Assembly (NCBI RefSeq): GCF_019649055.1
Contig: NW_026570252.1
Span: forward strand, 806,001-870,000
DNA: 64,000 bases
Direction of reading: 5' to 3'
Source of the DNA: Paramacrobiotus metropolitanus
Taxonomy: Eukaryota; Tardigrada; Eutardigrada; Parachela; Macrobiotidae
The translations under genes were made by a program, and so were the position numbers. Shown here one piece after another: positions 35,298-46,451 of the stretch; within the stretch, counting starts at the first letter, position 1; each line of letters starts with the position of its first letter. Under the pieces are notes generated by a model. That model had not been told where the DNA came from. It saw nothing but the letters and a program-made list of their open reading frames with translations, and did not search any database.

Positions 35298-36132
35298 GGT
35301 GTTCCCCAGATTACAGTTGCCGCTAAGAATTCCTTCCGGTTCCTTACACTTAATGCTGACGGTGCGTCGTTACAATCGCGGTTGACAACATACTTTGCCT
35401 GTATATAATCCGCCTGTAAACTTTGCACATGCAATGAATAATGTGTAATTCGGCTCAATAAGATTTCTCAGCACCTGGATAAACTACGAAAACCTTCATC
35501 GCTGTTGAACGTCTTCTGTCACGAGCTTTTGAGGTTCTGCAGACCGACCATAGGTACAGAATAGACTGGAGTTGAAGTGTTGTATCGCCGTTGCACGCTA
35601 CACGAACTGTATCCGGGTTCACTGCGATTTGCTATTCCGGCTTCATTGTGGCCGCATATGTCGCAATCATTAGCTGGCAAAAGGGTTAACTTGTCTGAAT
35701 ACCTAATCTCTAATTTTCAACATGTTCAGTGATTTCACCCACACAAATTAGCAACAAGAGTTTGACCCAGTTACATGAACATGAAATGGGACAGTGCCCA
35801 ATACACTCACAACATTGAAAAATTGTCTCTCCGTCCCCAGACTGATGTACCTTTTAAGAACGAGCGAAGCGTTCCATTTTCCGGAGATCCTCAATAAATT
35901 CGACTCTTCTGTACGCAGTAGCCTTGAGGAAATTAGCAACGTGACCATTACTGATGAAATCTGGGAACAGGCAACCTTACCTGTACGGGTGGGCGGTTTA
36001 GGCATCAGACGCCAACTTTCAGAACGCCGCACGTCGCCAACCAGTGCGGGTGCTCATACTGCATGTTCAGCCGGAATATGGAATTAGTATTCCGCATGTA
36101 TACATTATATTATTTATGTGGTTCTTTTGCAG
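35298..36132. other. Gap between divergent F3 and F4
   Basis: Exon 1 of F4 would be expected here but is missing. A LINE fragment occupies 35794-36010. Confidence 0.5.
35794..36010 (+). pseudogene. LINE fragment (post-RT region)
   Basis: Text RLMYLLRTSEAF, then WEQATLPVRVGGLGIRR matches the region after the RT domain of the two larger LINEs in this window (QATLPVSRGGIGIRR) but is clearly a different subfamily. Confidence 0.6.
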
Positions 36133-36462
36133 ATGCGAAAGAGACTAGCATCTCTGACCTTCCCCATCCGATTCTGGCCCTTATCTTATGTAATCCAGAT
36201 ATTGGTACTCGCTATCTGCGGATCCGCCGGTAAACAAAGCTGGATTCACGCATACAACTATCTATCTTAATTGCTTAGTGGGATCTGAGTTCAACCGGGG
36301 ACAACCACCTAATTGCATTAGGTCCCAAAATTGCGTTCACGCAGCACACCTATGCTAACGTTAATTACCTAGCTCTTAATTGGTAGATAGCAATGCGCAG
36401 CCTGAACAGTGCTTTCCTATCAAAAGGTACCTTTTCGTTTGTTCCGTAGACACAATGGTTAA

Positions 36463-36496
36463 GACAAATAGGAACCACTCGAGGTTCCTATTTGTC
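36463..36496. repeat. 14-bp perfect hairpin
   Basis: GACAAATAGGAACC pairs with GGTTCCTATTTGTC around a 6-base loop. A 28-bp direct repeat (AAAATTCTTAGCTATGGCCT) lies just downstream at about 36570 and 36640. Confidence 0.6.
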
Positions 36497-36996
36497 ACGG
36501 ATACACATGTATTTCTGATTGAAATGCTTTCACCAGTAAAATGCTTTCACCAGCTTTCACCATTAATATTAAAATTCTTAGCTATGGCCTATTTATCAAG
36601 CCTATTTATATTAAAAAAAATTTCTGGTATGAGTTATTAATAGTAAAATTCTTAGCTATGGCCTATGACCTATTGATCGGAAGTGAGTTGGATACACGTT
36701 GATGGACTTTGCCCCACAAACATACAAATAACTGGATATAAGCAATCCCAGAATTATCGATTATCATTGGCACCCGATCATGGCGTTTAATTTCCCTACG
36801 CGACCAAATCGGGGTAGGAACCCTCTTGGTTTGAAGGGTGGCTTGGAGGATGTAAACGTGCTCGGGGGCTGCGCCGCAGAAGGGGACCCGTTTGCACGCT
36901 TCGGGTTTCGCTACTTGCAGCGGCCCGGTCCTTCAAGGATCCTGCTCTTTCATGGACTAATCAGGTCAGTCGCTCTCCTTTAGGCCGTTTTCCACG

Positions 36997-39900
36997 ATGA
37001 GTAACGACTAGAGCCCCCAAACAGTTGCAAATTTCTGTACGGCTACGTACGGTTTCCGCGTACGGCTCCTACTGTACGGTACGGTTACGGCAAAAATAAC
37101 TGGATTGACCGTACGGTATACCGTATACGGCAGTACCGTATACGGCCAGCCCATTGTAAAAGCGTGTTTTTGGCTTACGGTTACGTACGGCACTTTCGTT
37201 ACCGTACCAATTTTCACTACGGTTACGTACTGTTGTGCCGTACAGTATGCCGTATACGGCAGTACAGTATACTGTTTGGGGGCTCTAGTAACGACAAGGT
37301 TCCCTGTCCGTATTGTAAGAAACAGTATTGCAGAGGAGGAGGCCTCACCCGACACAAGAAAACGTGCCCACAGCGCCCACCCGATTCCGTGACTCTCTCG
37401 GCCTCCCCGGGCACCGCGGACAATTCTGGAGGGGCAGCTCCTACGCCACCACCGACGAAAACCTTCCAGCCGTCAAAGAAGCGAGTAAGAACGATAAGCC
37501 CTCCTGGGAAAAGCTGTTCTCCTTTGCCTCTACCGCACTCCGTGCACCGCCGAAAACTAAATCGGAACGGACAGAATCTTTAGCGACTGTTGTGAAACGG
37601 AACGTGGGCGCTTTCGATCGAGAAACCGAACTACCACCGACTCCGCCCCCGCCGGCCCCCAAAAAGAAATCAGATCAAGAGGATCTTGTACGCCGTGTCG
37701 GGCAGAAAATTGGCGACGGTAGCATCTCTGGAGCCATGCGGCTAATTCTCTGAACTGACGCTGTCGCCACCCCTTCTCCTGCAGTCCTACAGGAGCTACG
37801 GGAAAAGCATCCAGAATGCCCACCGCCCCCCACCTCGGCTCCGCTCGCTCCGCCAGCAGATGCAGCGCCACCTATCACAGCAGCAGAAGTGTTTTCCGCC
37901 GTACACACTTTTCCACGTGGCTCAGCAGCAGGGCCGGATGGTTTACGTCCACAACACCTTCTCGACATGGTCGGACACAAATTCGATGATCAATGTAGGC
38001 CACTTTGCGAAGCGCTAGCGAATGTTTTGAATCTGGCAGTTAACGGAAGCATCCCAGAGGAGATCCGACCAGTGTTTTTCGGTGGTAAACTGCTTGCCTT
38101 GAGAAAGAAGGACGGTGGCTTGCGCCCGATTGCGGTTGGTCTAACTTTACGCCGACTTACAGCGAAGATAATTTGCTATCGTGTTGCCGATCGTATTACA
38201 TCCGTTTTGTCGCCCGAGCAGCTTGGTTTTAACGTGCGTGGTGGTGCAGAAGCAATCGTGCATGCGACAAGAGTATTTGTAGAGTCGTCCGTTGCGGAGC
38301 TAAAAGTTGATTTCAAGAATGCCTTCAACACCGTTTCCAGAGAAGCCGTTTTAGCTGCCGCTGAACGTCACCTACCCGAATACAAAGCCTTTCTTCATTG
38401 TGCATATGGTAATCATTCTTCGCTATTTATTGAACAGATAATTATGTGTTCCTAGTCGGGAGTACATCAAGGAGATCCATTGGGCCCATTACTGTTCTGC
38501 CTTGCACTCCAGCCAGTCGTTGCATCTTTGAAGGCAGATTTAAACGCCTGGTTCTTGGATGATGGAACCGTGGGCGGCAAGCCAGCGACAGTAGCACACG
38601 TCTTCGGAGAGATTATCCGGAAAGCCCGTGACATTGGCTTAGTGGTGAACGAAGCGAAGTGCGAGCTTCATATCTCCTGAGGAACAGAACAAGCCCGGAA
38701 CGACGCTGTGGCTTTCTTCCAGGAGTTGTACCCGAAACTACGTATCCTGACTAACACCGATTTCCTGCTGCTAGGTGCACCGGTGTTCGACGAAGGCATC
38801 GGTCCAGCTGTTGCCGAGCAGTGCGCAACAGTAAAGATGGCGTGTGATCGCCTGGAGCTACTGCCCCGTCACCACGCACTTTTTCTCCTAAAACATTGCG
38901 TGGGGGCCCCGTAAATCATTTATATGCTGCGGTGTTGTAATGCCTGGAAACAACCGCAACAGCTCTACCAACTGGATGAAGCAATGCCGTTGTGTTTCCA
39001 GTCCCTGTGTAATGTACGGACCAGCCACAAGGGCTATCCATGTTGGCGGCAGGCGACTCTTCCAGTGAGCAGAGGCGGTATTGGTATACGTCGGGCGGAA
39101 GAATTAGCGCTTCCAGCCTTCTTGGCTTCGATTCACTCCGTAACCGACTTAATATCATTATTGCTCCCTGATCACCCCGCTGTTAATATCTCGGCCGCTT
39201 TTGAGTTATGGAAAACTAACGCACGCCTGGCAGAACTCCCGGAGCATAATGCTAGAAAAGCCCAACGAACATGGGACCTTCCACTGTGTAACGCATCACT
39301 ATCCGTACTGCTGGACTCTTCCGCGACGATGAAATCAACAGGGCCCGCCTCCTCGCACAGTCGACACCGGAAGCTGGCATATGGTTAAATGCCTTGCCCT
39401 CGGCTCATATCGGTAACCTCTTGGACGATGACACCGTGAAGATATCAGTCGGCCTGAGACTTGGTGTAAGTATCTGTGAAGCACACTCTTGTTCGAAGTG
39501 CCACAAGCCAGTTGATGTGTATGGTCACCACGGCTTGTCCTGCGCATTCTCAGCTGGAAGGCATCCACGCCATGGCGGCCTAAACAGTATTTTGTGCAGA
39601 TTGTTAGTATCAGCCGGCATGCCTGCAAAATTGGAGCCGCGAGGTACATCCCACACATCGGACCGCCGCCCAGATGGCTGCACCACGTTTGCGTGGCAAC
39701 GCGGTATGTGTTTGGCGTGGGACGTGACCTGCGTGGATACTGTTGCTACGTCTCACCGGAAAGCCACATCAGTCACCGCGGGATCCGCCGCCGCACAGGC
39801 GGAGGATAGGAAAGCGGGATTGTACTTGTACCTTCAGGGCAGATACATCTTCGTACCGCTGGCTTTTGAAACTCTCGGACCATGGGGAAAGTCAGCTAGC

Positions 39901-40130
39901 CGATTAGTGAAAGAAATTGGCAAGCGACTTCAACAGCATACGGGTGAGCCTCGCTCCCATGAGTACCTCCGTCAACGACTGTCGCTGGAAATTCAGCGAG
40001 GCAACGCTGCTTCCGTGCTCGGGACAATGGAGGGAGCGGCAGCATTAAATGAGTTATTTTTATTTGATTTATTGTTTTAAAACAGTGATGTTACCGCTTC
40101 TTGTGAAATCAATAAACACATTAAAATTTC
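36997..40130 (+). mobile_element. LINE 1: R2-superclade-like non-LTR retrotransposon, decayed
   Basis: The coding order fits a REL-endonuclease LINE: an N-terminal C2HC-type zinc finger (VPCPYCKKQYC, then LTRHKKTCP), a linker, an RT domain (SAAGPDGLRPQHL, then KDGGLRPIAVG, then LKVDFKNAFN, QGDPLGPLLF, and FLDDGT where YxDD is usual), then a C-terminal Cys/His cluster (CEAHSCSKCHKP, then HHGLSC) and an endonuclease-like core (RPDGCTTFAW, then WDVTCVD). The frame is broken by stops at 37751, 38453, 38678 and 38912 and shifts near 39388. A hAT MITE splits the start of the ORF. AATAAA lies near 40110. The short open frame at 36780-36983 is probably 5' untranslated sequence. Confidence 0.8.
37009..37287. 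mobile_element. 279-bp hAT MITE inside the LINE ORF
   Basis: Inverted ends TAGAGCCCCCAAACAGT (37009) and ACTGTTTGGGGGCTCTA (to 37287), flanked by the perfect 8-bp target duplication GTAACGAC (37001-37008 and 37288-37295). TAGAG fits the hAT YARNG rule. The interior is built of TACGG and CCGTA units. Without it, ATG 36997 is directly in frame with the LINE zinc finger. Confidence 0.9.
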
Positions 40131-41505
40131 ACCATAGTTATGCATGACCTAAGAAAATGTTTGATCCAGGATACAACTGATCTGGCTTTCAAGAGCAACA
40201 GACAAATGCCGTACTTTAACGTGTATAATCTCAGAAACATTTTAAATGGTATCGTGCGTTTGCTACATAAGCAAATCTGCATTCAATGCATAGTGCGATT
40301 AATATAATTATAACACACGCGATGAGATTTTGTTCTATATGTGTATTTATAAAATTAGAGATCTAGCGCTGTCATGAAACATATGTACTTTTCACTGGGT
40401 GCGAAATTTAATTTAAGAAAGACCGTCGGTACTGGTAAGTCTGCACCTGCAGTTAAATATATCGCTTATTGTGACCAGTCGTTTGATGAACATGGAATTT
40501 CAACTGTGCTAACACCCTGGAAATATTACTTTTATACTTTAAAGGAACAAAACTCATTCAAATTTATTTATTGATTTATTATGATAGACTTTCACTGCTT
40601 TATACAGCGATCTTCATACATGTACTCAGTCCGTGCTTTTTAGTTTTTACAATTTATTCTCGATATACTATTACAGATACCTATTAAGTGTATTAAAGCT
40701 GTGGTTACACATTGCAGCTAATAAACTTTTCACCTCGGCACTAGGCAGTAGGCACCCGCCCGCTGATTCGGCAACTGGCAACCGCCCACGTTAGCTGCAG
40801 GCAGCGTTATAAGCATCCGCCCGCTGTGACGGTTACAAGCAGCCGCCCGAGGCGGTTGAGCGGTGCAATATGGTGAGCCGATATTAGCCGAATGGCAAGC
40901 CGGATAATTAACAAACCAACTGGATAGATAGATATGTGTCGGGTAAATACGAAATTACGAATACTGTATTATCTGGTGTCTTGTGTGATGTTCCAATTTT
41001 TGAACCTGGAAACCTGATTTCGACCTTTGTCCGCTTTCGAAGCAGACTTTAAAATACATTTAATAATTTACTGTATTTGTTGCAACAAATAAATGGCACC
41101 CAAAGAACTGAAATACTGAGCTAGCGTAAGCGTGAAATCAGTTTTTATTCTATGCAGTTGGGATTAAATAACATTATTATGGCGAAGCACACGGAACTGT
41201 TACCGTTAATTCAGATAGGCGGCATGCGTTCACTCAAACCCGACTGACTATCGCAGGCGCCTAAACAACAGCTTTTATTGCACCTATTGAAAAATGTCTG
41301 TGTGAACGCAGTTTTGCTCCCTATTTAGGTAACTATTTAGCAAAGCGCTCCGCGTTCACGCATACTGCTAAAAAACTGGCCGTTTTGGGCGGCGCTTCGA
41401 TAGAAAATGGATAGATAGAAGTCAACGTGAATCCGGCCCAATTCAACGACAAGCCTTTCTTATTCAAAAATAACAGTGGCGAGAATATTCATATGTGCAT
41501 TATAG
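40131..41505. other. Rest of F4 intron, no gene
   Basis: A GC-rich stretch at 40735-40880 repeats CCGCCCG motifs. Nothing else recognised. Confidence 0.4.
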
Positions 41506-42469
41506 TGTGTGCGCCCTGTGGATGGTTATATTGCAGGAGCAATCAGCGAACCGGCACCATGTCTGGGATGTCCGCCCGATGGATTTTAGGAGACCTTATT
41601 ATGAGGAAGTCTCCGTTGAATACGCCAGGTTCAGTCATAAACTCGTTGCGTTGCTGAACGGCTTCGTTTCGCAGCACACTCCAAGCTTGACCTTTATCGA
41701 TGACGAACAGCACCACCACCAGAACAAGAAGCACAACAATATGCAGTTGAAGTTACTGCATATCACACAAATGCTGAAACTTAGGGCCTTTTGCCTGCCG
41801 ATTATCATCATCAAGGACAGCGGCGATTTTGCGGACAGAAGTAGAAATCCCATTCAGAATATCACATACAATCCGCAAACCGCAGCGTATGAATGTCGGC
41901 ACCTGGTGCGGCTAATTCCCGCGTGCGAGCAGCTCCTGCTAGTCAACTACACCGCCTGTATTATTCGTGGCAGCGATTCAATGATGAGCGACTTGTTCTA
42001 TACTGCCGACGACATGACCTGGCTGGAGGACGGGCATCGCGTTACAGTCAACACAAACAATCCGCCCGCGGATGTGGACGTTGTCATTCCGTTTCAGCGC
42101 TTCCAGTGCATGGAGACGCCGGCGCAGCAGTGTCGACGCTTCCTCGATGCCGTCAATGACCATTGCCCGGTCGCTGGTCCGGAAGTGTATGCAAAGGTCA
42201 CGGGGGTGCATGCCCGCTGGGTGGAGACCCTGGATCATCCCGACCAATGGACCGGCATCCGAATGTTCCTTGATTTGTAAGTGGCCAGGAAACTAATAAC
42301 AATTTTAAATAATATGGTTATGAGCGGACTCTCCTTTTCGGTCAGGTTCAGCAACGCTCGCCCTGACGGCCAGCCGCAGCAGTGGCAGGGAGTGGATTTG
42401 CGGCAAATGGATGTATCGGAGCTGAGTCGAATGGCCCTGTATATCCTGAACGGATACTTCGAAGAGTAG

Positions 42470-43385
42470 CTCCCCAGTTAGCGAAACAGTTTAATACGAG
42501 ATCAAGATCCACATGAGTGGCTGGCTCACGCATGGTATCATTTTAGCCGGAATTCCGTTTTTTATTACTGCTTGCTATGTAGTGCGGGTGGTTGTAGTCT
42601 GTATGACTTTATCGTAAAGCGTTGCATCTTTTTGAAAATTCTGAAATTCGTGTTGGTCTACGACTCTACTGCAGTTGTCGGGGCGCTAATAAAATTTCTG
42701 GCCATTTTATTATTCACATATTCAATCGCGATTTGAGAAAAGCTTTACAGCAACAGGTAATTCATAAATCATTCTTACTAAGTTACTTTCTACCATCGCT
42801 TTGAGCGCAAGCTTATTGTTATGTTTACTACTCGTAGCTGTTGAATAAATACTGCGTCAAAGGAGGCATAATATGTGTTGAATAAATAATAACAAGGCAA
42901 CACAGTTAACACGGCCATGAGTACTGTACTTTTAAACTACTCATTGCGTTATTCTGCCCATTAGAGACCTACATCGAACTGGAAAACCGATACAATTCAG
43001 TCCAAATCCATAGTGACCTTTAGGGATTGAATCGGATTCAGAGTAACTGAAATGGATCTGGACTGGGTTCGGAGATACACTTCCCGATTTAGTTTGATTC
43101 GCGAGTGAGAACCTTATTCTACATTTCCATTTTTAAAAAAAAAAGCATAATAATCATTTTTGTGTAATTAAAAAAAAAGTTTTGACTTCTCAGTTCTCAC
43201 TGCTTCTAAAATCCCGTCTCCAAGCTGTTACAGCAAACCCAAGAAAGCCAGACGCACTACCACCAGGCTACGGGCAGAACCTGGTGGTAGTGCGCCTGGC
43301 TTCCATATTGTTAGTTCTGGATTTGTAGCGCTTTATTTGTAAACGACGGTAGAGTACAAATCAATAAACATTTACAAGTTCTGGA
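42470..43385. other. F4 downstream flank and hairpin region
   Basis: 42470-42760 is homologous to the 3' flanks of F2 and F3. The rest is AT-rich without genes apart from the hairpin at 43246. Confidence 0.45.
43246..43301. repeat. 22-bp stem-loop with one mismatch
   Basis: AGCCAGACGCACTACCACCAGG (43246-43267) pairs with 43280-43301 around a 12-base loop, one mismatch. The length is in the range of a miRNA precursor, but no other support exists. Confidence 0.55.
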
Positions 43386-43640
43386 TTAGATGCCTAGATT
43401 GGGTAGCTTTCGAATCAGCAAAGTAAAACTCCCAAATTGGATTCGGAATTTCCATGTTTTAATGGCGTGAAATACGCAGATGAGAACTGGCACACCAGGA
43501 AACCGTTCTTGTAGTACGCGATTCGGAAAAATGCGATATATCGCGATTCGGAAAAAGTCGCGGTCAACAAAAATCGCTTCCCCTTTGCCGATCGAGAAGT
43601 TGTGGACCCTTGGATGCAATCTGCAGCGGTGATTGCCGAT
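43386..43640 (-). pseudogene. MULE-type transposase relic 2
   Basis: Text EAIFVDRDFFRIAIYRIF, then LQERFPGVPVLICVFHAIKTW, has the DRDF, ERFP and CxFH pattern of MULE/ZSWIM-type transposases. Only a 77-codon open fragment remains. Homologous to 32150-32430. Confidence 0.55.
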
Positions 43641-44825
43641 GTATAGGATCTACTCGATCATATTATAACTGCTGTACGGCCTGTACCACCAGCTGTCTCT
43701 TTAAACTGCGCCTGCGGGTACAGTGAAACCTCTCTTATACGTACACCTCCTTTAAAGAAAATTTCGTACTTAATGTAGAGGTGTACGGAACTCGAGGTAT
43801 TTTTTCAAGTTTACAGTAATTTTGGTTAGCGTTTTGGTGTACCTAATACAGAGTGTGTACGTACATAAGAGTGCACGTATCAGGGGGTTTTACTGTATGT
43901 TGATACACGGTTTCCCTCGCCCAGCTGCACTTCCTGTTCCGCTCTTTTTTGTCCTGACTAAGTTCCGTACAATCCACGACGGATAAGCGCTTTCTATCGG
44001 TATTGTCAGCGGTCTTGGCCGGTAAACCGTATCCCAGGCGTCTATAATAATCCACATCCTTCTAATGGAAGATCGTTTTATATATACTGTAGTAGGCAAG
44101 TACGATGCTTTCATGAGTATAATTCCATGAGTATCCATGAGTACAGAATATACTGGAAGCCAATCTCAATGTGCATTGTATGAGCGAAACCAACATTGTG
44201 CAGAATGACAGTGCGCACTGGCTGACCAGATACTCTGTAGAAGTACATGTACTTACCCCAGCGCTAATTACACGGTAACAGTTACAAAAACAAGCAACCT
44301 CTCGAATCATTTTCATTGTGCAAGCTACGAAGCGCCGAAAGTGCGATATTTATCCACAATGGTTTTCGATACATTTAAATCAATCTGACAAAAATGAAAC
44401 TAAGGATCTATCCATGGAACACAATGAGAGGCTGAATGTTATTACCTTCTGTCCTGGGAACGTGCCATTCGTGCTATTAGCCGTGAGTGCCATGTGCATG
44501 GACTTTTTTCCGGCTTCGTATCTCTTGAACTAATATCGCGTGCTGAGTGATCCAGTAGATGAACCGTACACTGATCAAATGACGGATCAAATCCAAGTAT
44601 GCTTTGTACGTCAATCTACTTTACCGAAAATTACTGCACATGGCGCCAATGGACCAGTGATTTCAAAACTTGTTTCCAACAAACGTTTCTGTCGATGAAT
44701 ACGCAGATGAATTTCAGTTGCTTTTTACATAGACAATAAAATTTATTGCAAATACGAATAACCAAGATGCGACAAGCCACAACGGCCAATATAGCCCTGT
44801 GGATGCATAGGTCATAGGGAACCGT
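43641..44825. other. Duplicated upstream flank, no intact gene
   Basis: 43650-44060 matches the 5' flanks of the two membrane-protein genes (47790-48040 and, more weakly, 53095-53340), and about 44590-44800 matches their 3' flank (51340-51540). It appears to be the edge of further partial duplicates. Confidence 0.45.
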
Positions 44826-45253
44826 TCACCATCTTGATAATGCCTCTATAAGAACCTGTAGCCCGCCCGCTACCCTAATCCATCGACACAGACAGCCGAC
44901 GGCGATGCATGCTGCCAGAAATCCCGTCCAACCGGCGAGCCCAGAGTTCATGCAGCACGAGAGCAAACCATACACGATAAGCCCTACCACGAAAACGACA
45001 ATGCCCAGAACAAAGATAAAACGAGTAGCATCTAGCGAGCCTGACAGTCTCTTCGGAAAAGTTTCATGCTTGTCAGCAGCGTCTTTCTCGGGCTCGTTCT
45101 TCTCGGATCTGTGTCCTATTCTGTGTGGAATGCGGAGAAAGTGGTGTCACCGCTGTAGTGGGAAGCTCTTTGGGACTATTGTAGTGCTGCTGCACTTGAA
45201 GAATAGCTTTTTCCAACTGTGCGACACGCGTCCTATACGTGGCAAATTCGTGC
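44826..45253 (-). pseudogene. Membrane-protein family copy C (exon 2 only, frameshifted)
   Basis: Starts at an intact acceptor (TTTTTAG) with HEFATYRTRVAQLEKA, as in copy B. It changes frame within about 60 codons, then runs through the family membrane segment (FIFVLGIVVFVVGLIVYGLL, then AGWTGFLAACIA) to a stop near 44826. Exon 1 with the signal peptide is missing; copy A abuts instead. A hAT element sits just upstream. Dead copy. Confidence 0.65.
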
Positions 45254-45521
45254 CTAAAAATTAATCAGGTTTTATTGTCAAATGTCGAAATCAACAAGAA
45301 ACGATGCACTCAAACGCAGTTATATTACTGTGTAAAAATCAATCGCAGTCGCACTTATTTTTCGCTGCCTGGGACGCGAATACGCAACAGTTCTCTTAAA
45401 ATCGAGCGTTTTCTAGTAAGAATTACTTTAATTATCACTTACATTCCGCGAATAAGGTTGAACGTTTCAATGGCGATAGACTTCCGGGATTTGAACCATT
45501 TGCAATTTTCTTTGTTTATAA

Positions 45522-46241
45522 TAGTGATGTGCTACTAAATAAAACTAAATAAATGCTATTTAATTAGTAAAAGCTTCCCTAAAATTAAATGTGTAGTAAA
45601 CAGTAAAGTTTACAGGCAAAATTAGTAAAAGTAAGTAGATATTCAGCTACAATAGTAAATAGTAAGTAAATTGTAAGATTTAGCTTTCGTTAAATAAAAG
45701 TTATTTACTAATTCATTTACTAATAGAAATTTAGCGAATAACCAGATAAAAAACTCATTGCTGTACTTGGGTGGGTTCATCATTAACGGCTTTGCATACT
45801 AAAGTTGGTGCTCTAGCAGACGGTGGTAGTGCTGTTCACGTAAACGCAATGTACCGCCAACCCGAAACTGCGGTTACGTTACGTATAATTATAGGCATTT
45901 GAAACAGTGAAATGCAGCAGCAGCCTGGCAAGCCGATTGTGCAGCACAGTTGTACTGTTACATTTTGCCTTTACAGACCATATATTCGCATAAAGTACAG
46001 TAAATTTTAATTCCTTCATGAAATGCACAAGCGTCTCAGTATGATAATAACATTGAGTTACAAATTAAATTAAATTTATTTAGTATAATTAGTAAGTAAG
46101 TGGTTGGGAAAAATGGGAATAGTAAGTAATAGTAAGTATTTGAAAAATTTTGAGGTTAATAGTAAGTAATAGTAAGTAAAAGTTTTGGAAGATTAGTAAA
46201 TAGTAAGTAAGGTAGCAGGAAGCTGTAGTAGCACATCACTA
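45522..46241. mobile_element. 720-bp hAT element beside copy C
   Basis: Ends TAGTGATGTGCTACTA and TAGTAGCACATCACTA, with perfect 8-bp target duplication GTTTATAA (45514-45521 and 46242-46249). TAGTG fits the hAT rule. The interior is AT-rich with TAGTAAGTAA repeats. The homologous position in copy B (about 52438-52460) has one uninterrupted GTTTAAAA, a paralogous empty site. Confidence 0.9.
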
Positions 46242-46451
46242 GTTTATAACTTTGGAAAATCTCAATTTTCGTTTAAAACTTTTCTTCACTTACAACTGTT
46301 TCAGAAAATTAGACGTAAGGAACACAAGATATTAAACGAAAAATTCAAATTAAACTGGAAAGCATTCATTTTAATTTGCAAATACATGTAATACGTAATT
46401 TCATGAACATGAAATCTGACAGTTCCCCGGTAACTATCCGTTAAGGGCGCG

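Larger units (their letters stand above)
36133..42469 (+). pseudogene. F4: inverted Tudor-like/F-box-like copy lacking exon 1
   Basis: Exon 2 (36133-36229, ISDLPHPILALILCNPDI), exon 3 (41506-42276, VCALWMVILQEQSANRH to QWTGIRMFLDL) and exon 4 (42346-42469) splice in phase without lesions. The intron between exons 2 and 3 is 5.3 kb because a LINE inserted there. Exon 1 is absent upstream, where only a LINE fragment lies. F4 is on the plus strand, head-to-head with F3, so an inverted duplication is implied. Whether a protein is still made from exons 2-4 is open; exon 3 has no stop over 257 codons. Confidence 0.6.

Noticed and set aside
44905-45264. Plus-strand frame MHAARNPVQPA, with similar ones at 46492 and near 51790
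   Set aside because: They are antisense shadows of the conserved membrane segment of the secreted/membrane family. The minus frame has the hydrophobic pattern and correct splice sites.
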